A program made the translations under genes and the position numbers. From NCBI GenBank assembly GCA_003506735.1, contig DNYS01000072.1, positions 7,240-16,982 on the forward strand: a DNA stretch of 9,743 nt, read 5' to 3'. Origin of the DNA: Nitrospinota bacterium (GTDB lineage Bacteria; UBA8248). How positions within the stretch are numbered: the first letter of the stretch is position 1; every line of letters starts with the position of its first letter. The notes under the pieces were generated by a model. The model worked only from the letters and a program-made list of their open reading frames with translations. It did no database searches and was not told the DNA's origin. Shown piece by piece: positions 1 to 6,238 of the stretch.

Positions 1-2
1 AT

Positions 3-104
3 GGCCATTCGGCGGGAGACCCCGAGGGCCGGGCATTCATGACCGGTGACATGTCCGGGAAAAATATCGCGGTAGGCCCGGATCGCGTTCCGATTTACCC
101 GTAG
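3..104 (+). CDS. Possible 3' end of an upstream gene (partial, unidentified)
   Basis: The frame beginning at position 3 is open from the left edge to a TAG at 102-104, 17 bases before the alaC start. It would encode about 33 residues ending in a segment that reads GPDRVPIYP. The other two forward frames stop earlier, at 40-42 and 47-49. I recognise no family in this peptide, and an open stretch of about 33 codons in GC-rich DNA is weak evidence. If real, it would place another gene immediately upstream in the same operon. Otherwise this is the untranslated leader of alaC. Confidence 0.2.
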   Translation, partial: GHSAGDPEGRAFMTGDMSGKNIAVGPDRVPIYP

Positions 105-121
105 AGGCGGATTGACGGAAA

Positions 122-1318
122 ATGCATGAATTTCAGCGGATCACCCGCCTTCCGCCCTATGTGTTCGCCGCCGTGGACGAGCTCAAACTCTCCGCGCGGC
201 AGCGGGGCGAGGACGTGATCGATTTCGGGATGGGAAATCCGGACCTCCCGACGCCCCCCCATATCGTCGAAAAGCTGGTCGAGGCAGCCGCAAATCCGCG
301 AAACCACCGCTACAGCGCCTCGCGCGGCATCACCAAGCTGCGAAAGGCCATCTCGGACTGGTACGGGCGCAGATTCGACGTGGACATCGATCCCGACCGG
401 GAGGCCATAGTCACGATCGGGGCGAAAGAGGGAATCTCCCACCTTTGCCTCGCGATCACGAATCCGGGCGATTTGGTCATGGTTCCGAGTCCGACCTATC
501 CCATTCACACCTACGCAATCGTATTGGCGAACGGAATCGTGGTGCACGTTCCGCTCGCCCAGGGAGACGACTTTTTCAACAACCTGACGGATGTGATCCG
601 GCCCATCTGGCCCCGGCCCAAAATTTTGATCCTGAGCTTCCCGCATAATCCGACAACGGTGTGCGTCGATATCGGTTTCTTCGAGAAGCTGGTGGCCTTT
701 GCCAAGGAATACAATTTGATATTGATCCACGATTTCGCCTATGCCGACCTGGGGTTCGACGGGTATCAGCCACCGAGCATGCTCGAGGTTCCGGGCGCCA
801 AGGACGTGGGGGTGGAGCTCTTCTCCCTGTCCAAGAGCTACTCGATGCCCGGCTGGCGCATCGGGTTCGCGGTGGGGAACCACCAGATCATCGAGGCGCT
901 CCGGCGAATTAAAAGCTATCTCGATTACGGTGCGTTTCAGCCGATTCAAATCGCCTCGATCATCGCCCTGAACGGGCCCCAGGATTGTGTTGACGACATC
1001 AGGCAGACCTATCAGAATCGCCGCGACGCGCTTTGCGAAGGCCTCGGGCGACTCGGTTGGGCGGTGCAAAAACCGCGCGGGACGATGTTCGTCTGGGCGG
1101 AAATTCCCGAGTCCTTCAAGCACATGGGCTCGCTCGAATTCGTCAAACATTTATTGAAGGAAACCAATGTCGCGGTCGCGCCCGGAATCGGTTTCGGGGA
1201 ACTTGGCGACGGCCACGTCAGATTCGCCCTCGTAGAGAACGAACACCGAATCCGCCAGGCGATCCGGAATCTACGCCCCGTATTTCAGGGCCAAACCTCG
1301 GATCGGACGGCGGGCTAA
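122..1318 (+). CDS. alaC: Glutamate-pyruvate aminotransferase, AlaC type (class I PLP-dependent)
   Basis: This 398-residue cytosolic enzyme of fold-type I is expected to transfer the amino group between glutamate/2-oxoglutarate and pyruvate/alanine. It resembles E. coli AlaC (YfdZ, about 412 residues, compared from memory) along its whole length, including the N-terminal RLPPYVF, the DFGMGNPD segment near residues 34-41 and the [12 protein letters not shown] stretch. The PLP Schiff-base lysine is K238 in [15 protein letters not shown], with R246 nearby. N176 (FPHNPTT), D204 and Y207 (HDFAYAD) should contact the cofactor. R367 in [10 protein letters not shown] should bind the substrate alpha-carboxylate. 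No catalytic residue is missing. The ATG at 122 gives an N-terminus that matches the family, but the ribosome binding site is weak (AGAGG at 103-107 or GACGGAA at 114-120). It heads the hom-apgM-lysC block, 29 bases before hom. LL-diaminopimelate aminotransferase (DapL) is a related alternative, but the motifs favour AlaC. The actual amino-group donor and acceptor in this organism are unproven. Confidence 0.93.
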   Translation: MHEFQRITRLPPYVFAAVDELKLSARQRGEDVIDFGMGNPDLPTPPHIVEKLVEAAANPRNHRYSASRGITKLRKAISDWYGRRFDVDIDPDREAIVTIGAKEGISHLCLAITNPGDLVMVPSPTYPIHTYAIVLANGIVVHVPLAQGDDFFNNLTDVIRPIWPRPKILILSFPHNPTTVCVDIGFFEKLVAFAKEYNLILIHDFAYADLGFDGYQPPSMLEVPGAKDVGVELFSLSKSYSMPGWRIGFAVGNHQIIEALRRIKSYLDYGAFQPIQIASIIALNGPQDCVDDIRQTYQNRRDALCEGLGRLGWAVQKPRGTMFVWAEIPESFKHMGSLEFVKHLLKETNVAVAPGIGFGELGDGHVRFALVENEHRIRQAIRNLRPVFQGQTSDRTAG

Positions 1319-1347
1319 CCGGCGCTCCGAACCGTTGAAGAGAATTC

Positions 1348-2670
1348 ATGGATAAAATTCGAGTGGGTATTTTGGGCCTGGGGACCGTGGGCTCCGGGGT
1401 GGTTGAACTGCTGAACGAGCAGAGCGACCTCATCCGGCGGCGCCTCGGCGTGGACGTCGTGGTGGGCCGCATCGCCGACCGGAGCGCCCACAAAAAATCC
1501 GCCAAAGGGGTTTCCAGGGAAAATCTGAACACGGACTACGATGGCCTGATCGACGATCCGGAAATCGATATCGTCGCCGAACTCATCGGCGGGATCGATG
1601 ACGCGCGCAAGCATATTTTGCGCGCCTTTCGCAAGGCCAAGCCGGTCGTCACCGCCAACAAGGCGGTTCTGGCGGTGCACGGGGAGGAGATTTTCGCCTC
1701 CGCGGAAATAGCGGGATGCCCCCTGGGATTCGAGGCCTCGGTGGCGGGCGGCATTCCCATCGTGCGCAATTTGCGCGAGGCGTTCGCCGCCGACCGGATC
1801 GAGGGCATCGCGGGCATTCTCAACGGAACCTGCAACTACATTCTCACCGAAATGACCGAGAAAGGGGCCGACTTCGGCGAAACCCTCCGTGCCGCCCAGG
1901 ACCTGGGCTACGCCGAAGCCGATCCGGCGTTCGATATCGACGGGGTGGACGCCTGCCACAAGATCGCCATTCTCGCGAACATCGCCTACGGAACGCCGGT
2001 GGATATCGACGCCATCCCGACCGAGGGCATTCGCACCATCGATCCCATCGACATCTCGTTCGCACGCGAGCTGGGCTACCGGGTGAAGCTCATCGCCATC
2101 GCGCGCCAGGCCGGAGGAAAGCTCGATATCCGCGTTCATCCGGCCATGTTGCCCGAGCGCCATCCCCTCGCGCAGGTGGGCGGCGTGTTCAACTCCATCG
2201 CCCTCTCGTGCGCCAACGCAGGTCTGCAGGCCTTCATCGGGCAGGGCGCCGGCTCGACCGCCACGGCGAGCGCCGTGGTGGGGGATATCGTCGAAATCGC
2301 CAGGTGGCTCCGAAGCGGCAGCCAGTCGCGCCTTCCGGCCGCGGCCTTTCTTCCGGACTCCCGGAAGAGGCTTGAAATTCTCTCGGCCAAGGAAGTGCGC
2401 TCACCCTTCTACATTCGTTTCTCGGCGCTGGACAATCCAGGGGTCCTGAGCCGCATAACCGGCGTATTCGGAAACCAGGCTATCGGCCTGGAGACCATTC
2501 TCCAGAAAGGGCGGGCCGGAATAAACGACCACGTGCCGCTGGTCATCATGACGTATGAAGCGGCCGAGGAGAGCATGCAAAACGCCCTCAACGAAATTCT
2601 GGAGCTGGATGTCGTGGCGGCCCGCTACGCCCTCATCCGCGTGGAATCGGGAGCCAACCAATTCGCCTAA
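1348..2670 (+). CDS. hom: Homoserine dehydrogenase, monofunctional with C-terminal ACT domain
   Basis: It reduces L-aspartate-4-semialdehyde to L-homoserine with NAD(P)H, the branch point towards threonine and methionine. The 440 residues fit the usual ACT-bearing bacterial form. Domains in order: a Rossmann NAD(P)-binding domain with the GLGTVG loop at about 10-15; the nucleotide/catalytic junction VTANKAVLA with K105; a catalytic domain carrying GILNGTCNYILTEM and DIDGVDACHKIAIL; and an ACT domain from about residue 352. E190, D201 and K205 match in spacing the E208, D219 and K223 catalytic set of the yeast enzyme. The ACT domain (DNPGVLSRITGVFG) is the usual site of threonine feedback control; that regulation is inferred from the family. 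The ATG at 1348 follows a GAAGAGAA ribosome binding sequence at 1337-1344. The next gene starts 31 bases after the stop. Nothing in the protein looks abnormal. Confidence 0.97.
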   Translation: MDKIRVGILGLGTVGSGVVELLNEQSDLIRRRLGVDVVVGRIADRSAHKKSAKGVSRENLNTDYDGLIDDPEIDIVAELIGGIDDARKHILRAFRKAKPVVTANKAVLAVHGEEIFASAEIAGCPLGFEASVAGGIPIVRNLREAFAADRIEGIAGILNGTCNYILTEMTEKGADFGETLRAAQDLGYAEADPAFDIDGVDACHKIAILANIAYGTPVDIDAIPTEGIRTIDPIDISFARELGYRVKLIAIARQAGGKLDIRVHPAMLPERHPLAQVGGVFNSIALSCANAGLQAFIGQGAGSTATASAVVGDIVEIARWLRSGSQSRLPAAAFLPDSRKRLEILSAKEVRSPFYIRFSALDNPGVLSRITGVFGNQAIGLETILQKGRAGINDHVPLVIMTYEAAEESMQNALNEILELDVVAARYALIRVESGANQFA

Positions 2671-2689
2671 TCCCCAACACGATGTGGGC

Positions 2690-2704
2690 AGGGAGAGAGT
2701 CTTG
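2690..2704 (+). promoter_or_regulatory. Ribosome binding site deciding a TTG start for the apgM-like gene
   Basis: AGGGAG at 2690-2695 lies six bases before TTG at 2702. The same frame is open far upstream inside hom and includes a GTG at 2684, so the frame alone does not fix the start. The purine-rich site, its spacing, and the fact that the protein begins with the family's first beta strand (KVLVLIGGG) right after the TTG all point to 2702. Confidence 0.7.
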
Positions 2705-3949
2705 AAGGTCCTCGTTCTTATCGGCGGCGGCATCGCCGATAGGCCGCTTCCCGAGCTGGAGGGGCGGACCGCTCTCGAAGCGGCGGCGACCCCCGCGATG
2801 GATCGAATCGCCTCCGAGGGGGAGGCGGGCGCGTGGGTTTCGGTTTCCGGCAAATCCTCGCCCAGCTCCGATGCGACCATCCATGCTTTGCTCGGATCCG
2901 GAAAAAAAATGGCCCGCGGCCCGCTGGAGGCGGCGGGCGAGGGAATCGATTTGCGCGCGGGCGAGATCGCCTGTTGCGCGAATTTCGTTTGCCTGAGGCC
3001 CGGAACGACGAACGTGGTCATGCTCGACGCCATGGGGGGTGGCCTTTCCGACGAGGAGGGAACCAGCCTTGCGGCCTACCTGCGGGAGCATCTCCCTTCC
3101 GAGCCGGACGAGGAGATCGGTCTCCGCGCCATGGGTGGTTGCCGGGCCCTTCTGACCTACCGGCAAAGTGGATTCCGGATGCCCGATGAAACGCTTGACG
3201 CCTTTTCCCCGCCCCACGAATTCCAGGGGGAGCCGATCAACTCGCACCTCCCCTCGGATGAACCGGCCAAGCGGTTTGTGCATATCGTTAACGACTCCCA
3301 GATGATCCTCTCTCAGCATTCGGGGATGAAGGAAAAACTTGAAACCCGGATGTTTGTCGCGAACAGTCTTTGGCTTTGGGGGGGCGGAGCGGCCCAGGGC
3401 CCTCCTCCTCTGGCCCGGGGAATGGACCGCCGCAATCTGGCCTTCGTTTCCCCCAATCCGGCTGTGGCCGGATGGGGCCGCTTGTGCGGGGCCGAGACGA
3501 TTCGGCCTCGAAATTCGGGCGGGGCCGGCAGAAAGGAAATGCTGGAGGCCGCCCGGCATGCCGCCCAATCCAGCGATTTCATCCTGCTCTACGGCGAGGA
3601 GGCCGCCGAAGCCTCTCTCCGGGGAGATATCTCGGGAAAAATCGGGGCCATCGAAGCCTTCGACCGGGAGGTCGTGGCCCCCCTCATCGAGGACCCGGGA
3701 GGGGAAGGCCCCCGGCGGATTCTTTTGCTCGTCGATCACGTTCTATCGCCTGAACCCGTTCCCTTCGCCATGGCCAGCTGGGATAACGGGCGGATCGGCC
3801 CGCCCCGGCAACCGGGTGGACTCTTCGGCCTCTGGCGCAGATTCACCGCCCCGGCCCATGCGAGGGCGGACGCCTTCAGCGAAAAACTGTGCGAGAATCA
3901 GACTGCTATATCGGGCAAAGCGCTTCTTCGCCGCCTGCTGGCGGCCTGA
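2702..3949 (+). CDS. ApgM-like protein of the 'proposed homoserine kinase' type with a degenerate metal site
   Basis: This 415-residue protein belongs to the alkaline phosphatase superfamily, near the archaeal-type phosphoglycerate mutase branch (TIGR00306/TIGR02535) often encoded beside hom and suggested as an alternative homoserine kinase. Support comes from ADRPLPELEGRTALEAA near the N-terminus, SSDATIHALLG with putative nucleophile S56, RGPLEAAGEGIDL (72-84), the later ANSLWLWGGG, SGKIGAIEAFD (311-321), VDHVLSPEPVPFA (344-356) and a C-terminal DAFSEK...ISGKALLRRLL tail. Several expected metal ligands are absent. The first Asp is G9 (GGG instead of GDG), the D...H pair is A302 and L306, and the last His lies in a segment of about seven residues deleted after D345-H346. 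H-to-Y at 297 also departs from the family. S56, D345 and H346 remain. The reading frame is intact and sits between hom and lysC, so the gene looks retained rather than decaying. A TTG start is chosen on its ribosome binding site. The family call is firm; whether it has homoserine kinase, mutase or no catalytic activity is open. Confidence 0.82.
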   Translation: MKVLVLIGGGIADRPLPELEGRTALEAAATPAMDRIASEGEAGAWVSVSGKSSPSSDATIHALLGSGKKMARGPLEAAGEGIDLRAGEIACCANFVCLRPGTTNVVMLDAMGGGLSDEEGTSLAAYLREHLPSEPDEEIGLRAMGGCRALLTYRQSGFRMPDETLDAFSPPHEFQGEPINSHLPSDEPAKRFVHIVNDSQMILSQHSGMKEKLETRMFVANSLWLWGGGAAQGPPPLARGMDRRNLAFVSPNPAVAGWGRLCGAETIRPRNSGGAGRKEMLEAARHAAQSSDFILLYGEEAAEASLRGDISGKIGAIEAFDREVVAPLIEDPGGEGPRRILLLVDHVLSPEPVPFAMASWDNGRIGPPRQPGGLFGLWRRFTAPAHARADAFSEKLCENQTAISGKALLRRLLAA

Positions 3950-3982
3950 TCGACCTCTCGGCCCTGGAAGGGATCGTTTTCG

Positions 3983-5191
3983 ATGGGACTCGTCGTTCAA
4001 AAATTCGGCGGCACCTCGTTGGCCGACCTCGATCATATCCGTCGCGTCGCCGAGCGGGTGGCCGCGGCGCGGGAGAAATGGGACCAGGCGATCGTCGTGG
4101 TCAGCGCTATGGCCGGGGAGACCGACAATTTCCTCCAGATGGCCGAGAGCCTCTCCGAGTCGCCCGCCGGCCGCGAGGTCGATCTTTTGCTGGCCTCCGG
4201 GGAGCGAATCACGAGCGCTCTCCTGGCCATTGCCCTGGACGGACTGGGGGTGAAGGCGATCTCCCTCACCGGGAGCCAGGCGGGGATCATGACCGAAGGC
4301 GCCCATACGCGCGCCCGCGTCCGTAAGATCCAGCCCAAGCGCATTCGGCGTGAACTGGAGGAGGGTCGGGTTGTTATAGCCGCCGGATTCCAGGGGGTGG
4401 ACGAATTCAACGAAGAACAGACGCTGGGCCGTGGCGGCTCGGACCTGACGGCGGTGGCCCTTGCGGCGGCTCTCGAGGCCGACCTGTGCGAGATTTACAC
4501 CGATGTCGAAGGCGTCTTCACGGCCGATCCGCGGATCGAGCCTCGCGCCCGCCTCCTGGAGCGGATATCGTACGATGAGATGATGGAACTGGCCTCGCTG
4601 GGGACGAAAGTCCTTCAGTCGCGCTCGGTGGACCTGGCGGCCAAATACAAGCTAAAACTCGTCGTCCGATCTTCGTTCGATGAAGGAGAGGGTACCTTGA
4701 TCACCCCGGAGCAGCCCGGATTCGAAGCGCCCGCCGTCACCGGCGTGAGCTGCGATAAAAAACAATCGAAACTGACCGCTCAAGGAGTGGCCGATCACCC
4801 CGGCATCGCCGCCACCTTGTTCGGGACCCTGGCCGAGAAGTCGATCGTTGTGGACATTATCGTCCAAAACGTGAGCGCCGACGGGTTGACGGATATATCC
4901 ATCACCGTGAACCGCGACACGGCGGACGAAGCCGAGCGGATCATGAAGGAAACCCACGCGAGTTTTGCCGCCCGCGAAATTTCGCGCGACGACAACGTGG
5001 CCAAGGTCTCCATCGTGGGCATCGGCATGAAAAGCCAGGCCGGGGTCGCCTCCAGGACGTTCGCGGCCCTCGCCCGGGACCGGATCAACATCATGATGAT
5101 ATCGACATCCGAGATATCCATCTCCGTCATCGTCCGCGAGGATCAGGCCGATGACGCCGTTCGCGCCCTTCACCGGGAATTTATGGCATGA
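3983..5191 (+). CDS. lysC: Aspartate kinase, monofunctional, with two C-terminal ACT domains
   Basis: It phosphorylates L-aspartate with ATP to 4-phospho-L-aspartate, the first step of lysine, threonine and methionine synthesis. The 402 residues match the LysC-type enzyme of B. subtilis and Corynebacterium (about 410-420). The amino acid kinase domain (about 1-245) shows KFGGTS (7-12), LLASGERI around E74, [19 protein letters not shown] (147-157), EIYTDVEGV (170-178) and the TADPRI loop. Two ACT domains follow at about 263-330 and 340-402, with [14 protein letters not shown] in the first and [11 protein letters not shown] (374-384) in the second. ACT domains of this class bind lysine and/or threonine for feedback inhibition; which effector applies cannot be read here. 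The ATG at 3983 follows GGAAGGGA at 3966-3973. Its stop overlaps the glyQ start by ATGA. An internal ribosome binding site may give a second product (separate entry). Confidence 0.97.
   Translation: MGLVVQKFGGTSLADLDHIRRVAERVAAAREKWDQAIVVVSAMAGETDNFLQMAESLSESPAGREVDLLLASGERITSALLAIALDGLGVKAISLTGSQAGIMTEGAHTRARVRKIQPKRIRRELEEGRVVIAAGFQGVDEFNEEQTLGRGGSDLTAVALAAALEADLCEIYTDVEGVFTADPRIEPRARLLERISYDEMMELASLGTKVLQSRSVDLAAKYKLKLVVRSSFDEGEGTLITPEQPGFEAPAVTGVSCDKKQSKLTAQGVADHPGIAATLFGTLAEKSIVVDIIVQNVSADGLTDISITVNRDTADEAERIMKETHASFAAREISRDDNVAKVSIVGIGMKSQAGVASRTFAALARDRINIMMISTSEISISVIVREDQADDAVRALHREFMA
4683..4699 (+). promoter_or_regulatory. Candidate internal translation start for a LysC beta (ACT-only) subunit
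   Basis: Inside lysC, AAGGAG at 4683-4688 is a near-perfect Shine-Dalgarno core, eight bases before TTG at 4697-4699, which is in frame (codon 239). Initiation there would make a product of 164 residues, 4697-5191, holding both ACT domains. Class alpha2beta2 aspartate kinases of B. subtilis, Corynebacterium and Thermus make such a beta subunit, of about 160-170 residues, from an in-frame internal start at nearly the same place. The site is seen in the sequence; its use is inference. The codons involved also encode a conserved loop (DEGEGTLI), so a chance match is possible. Confidence 0.45.
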
Positions 5192-6204
5192 GCGCCGCCG
5201 AAACTTTTCAAGACTTGATTCTCGGCCTCCAGGAGTTCTGGGCGCGGAAGGGGTGCATTATCCAGCAGCCCTACGACATCGAGGTGGGAGCCGGGACCAT
5301 GAACCCAGCGACGTTCCTTCGGGCCCTCGGGCCGGAGCCGTGGAAGGTGGCCTATGTGGAGCCGAGCCGGAGGCCCACAGACGGCCGCTACGGGGAGAAT
5401 CCGAACCGCCTCCAGCACTACTACCAGTTCCAAGTCATCCTGAAGCCCTCGCCGATGGACGTGCAGGAGCAGTACATCGAAAGCCTGCGCCATTTGGGAA
5501 TCGATCCTTTGGACCACGATATCCGCTTCGTCGAGGATGACTGGGAGTCCCCCAACCTGGGCGCCTGGGGCCTGGGCTGGGAGGTCTGGCTCGACGGGAT
5601 GGAGGTCACCCAGTTCACCTATTTTCAGCAGGCCGGGGGCCTCGATCTCGACCTGGTTTCGGCTGAATTGACTTACGGCATCGAGCGGATCGCCATGTAT
5701 CTCCAGAAGAAAGAGTCGGTTTACGATCTTCTCTGGTCGCGCGACCCCGGTACGGGCGCGGAAATCACCTACGGCGACGTTCACCACCAAACCGAGGTCG
5801 AGTTCAGCCACTACAATTTCGAGGAGGCCGGCACCGAATTGAATTTCCGTGCCTTCGATATGTACGAGGCCGAGGGTTTCAGCCTGATCGAAAAAAGCCT
5901 CACGTTCCCGGCCTACGATCAGGTGCTGAAATGCTCTCATGCGTTCAACTTACTCGACGCGCGGGGAGCCATCAGCGTGAGCGAGCGGGCACGCTATATC
6001 GGGCGGATCAGAAAACTGGCCCGCGCCTGCGCCGAGGCGTATATCGAGTCGCGCCTGAGAGCGCTTTTTTCGCTCATCAAGGACGATGTGGAGCGGGAAA
6101 AATGGGTGGCCGAGTACCAAGGCCGGTCCGCTCCCCGGGACGGGAACGAAAAACCGAAAAAAAAGAAGAAGAAAAAAGCCGATGCGGCCAGCACCGCCTC
6201 CTGA
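5188..6204 (+). CDS. glyQ: Glycyl-tRNA synthetase alpha subunit
   Basis: This is the catalytic class II aminoacyl-tRNA synthetase subunit, which activates glycine with ATP and, with GlyS, charges tRNA-Gly in an alpha2beta2 enzyme. The N-terminus ([17 protein letters not shown], then IIQQPYD) and the motif 2 region [19 protein letters not shown], followed by [11 protein letters not shown], are near-invariant in Gly[20 protein letters not shown] and the motif 3 stretch [14 protein letters not shown] complete the active site. The start is fixed by the ATGA overlap with lysC (5188-5191), which suggests translational coupling; the local ribosome binding sequence (CCGGGAA) is weak. Length is 338 residues against about 300 usually. 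The surplus is at the C-terminus: after the last shared helix ([12 protein letters not shown], to about R289) the chain continues with a charged segment and a run of seven lysines (324-330), then ends ADAASTAS. glyS follows after 31 bases. Function is confident; the role of the tail is unknown. Confidence 0.97.
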   Translation: MSAAETFQDLILGLQEFWARKGCIIQQPYDIEVGAGTMNPATFLRALGPEPWKVAYVEPSRRPTDGRYGENPNRLQHYYQFQVILKPSPMDVQEQYIESLRHLGIDPLDHDIRFVEDDWESPNLGAWGLGWEVWLDGMEVTQFTYFQQAGGLDLDLVSAELTYGIERIAMYLQKKESVYDLLWSRDPGTGAEITYGDVHHQTEVEFSHYNFEEAGTELNFRAFDMYEAEGFSLIEKSLTFPAYDQVLKCSHAFNLLDARGAISVSERARYIGRIRKLARACAEAYIESRLRALFSLIKDDVEREKWVAEYQGRSAPRDGNEKPKKKKKKKADAASTAS

Positions 6205-6224
6205 TTCTCCGCCGCCAGTTTACT

Positions 6225-6238
6225 GAGAGACGCCATTG
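6225..6238 (+). promoter_or_regulatory. Ribosome binding site and constrained TTG start of glyS
   Basis: GAGAGA at 6225-6230 lies five bases before TTG at 6236. An in-frame TGA at 6224-6226 closes the glyS frame just upstream, so translation cannot begin earlier. Starting at this TTG gives the expected GlyS N-terminus (GKELLFEIGTEEIP). Confidence 0.75.

Noticed and set aside
112..117. TTGACG resembling a -35 promoter box
   Set aside because: It sits only four bases before the alaC ATG, so any transcript from it would start inside the gene, and no matching -10 box follows at the right distance.
95..1150. A 351-codon open frame on the minus strand under alaC
   Set aside because: It lies wholly antisense to a gene with clear catalytic motifs, has no recognisable domain, and is the kind of shadow frame expected from GC-rich codon use.
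1315..2163. A 282-codon open frame on the minus strand under hom
   Set aside because: It is antisense to confidently assigned homoserine dehydrogenase, with a histidine/arginine/glycine-rich translation and no family features.
2555..2701. Longer starts for the apgM-like gene (ATG at 2555 or GTG at 2684)
   Set aside because: The 2555 start would overlap the hom ACT domain by over 100 bases and add non-family residues. The GTG at 2684 has no ribosome binding site as good as that before TTG 2702.
2633..3739. A 368-codon open frame on the minus strand under the apgM-like gene
   Set aside because: Because the apgM-like protein is degenerate, I asked whether the real gene was on this strand. The + frame aligns with the family from end to end, whereas this translation shows no motif, so it is a shadow.
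3339..4253. A 304-codon + strand frame spanning the end of the apgM-like gene and the start of lysC
   Set aside because: It is out of frame with both assigned genes, and its translation is rich in proline, arginine, serine and tryptophan, typical of a shifted reading of GC-rich genes.
6157..6236. Possible frameshift at the glyQ A-run producing a GlyQ-GlyS fusion
   Set aside because: An in-frame TGA at 6224-6226 blocks entry into the glyS frame from upstream, and glyS has its own ribosome binding site. Separate subunits are also the normal arrangement.
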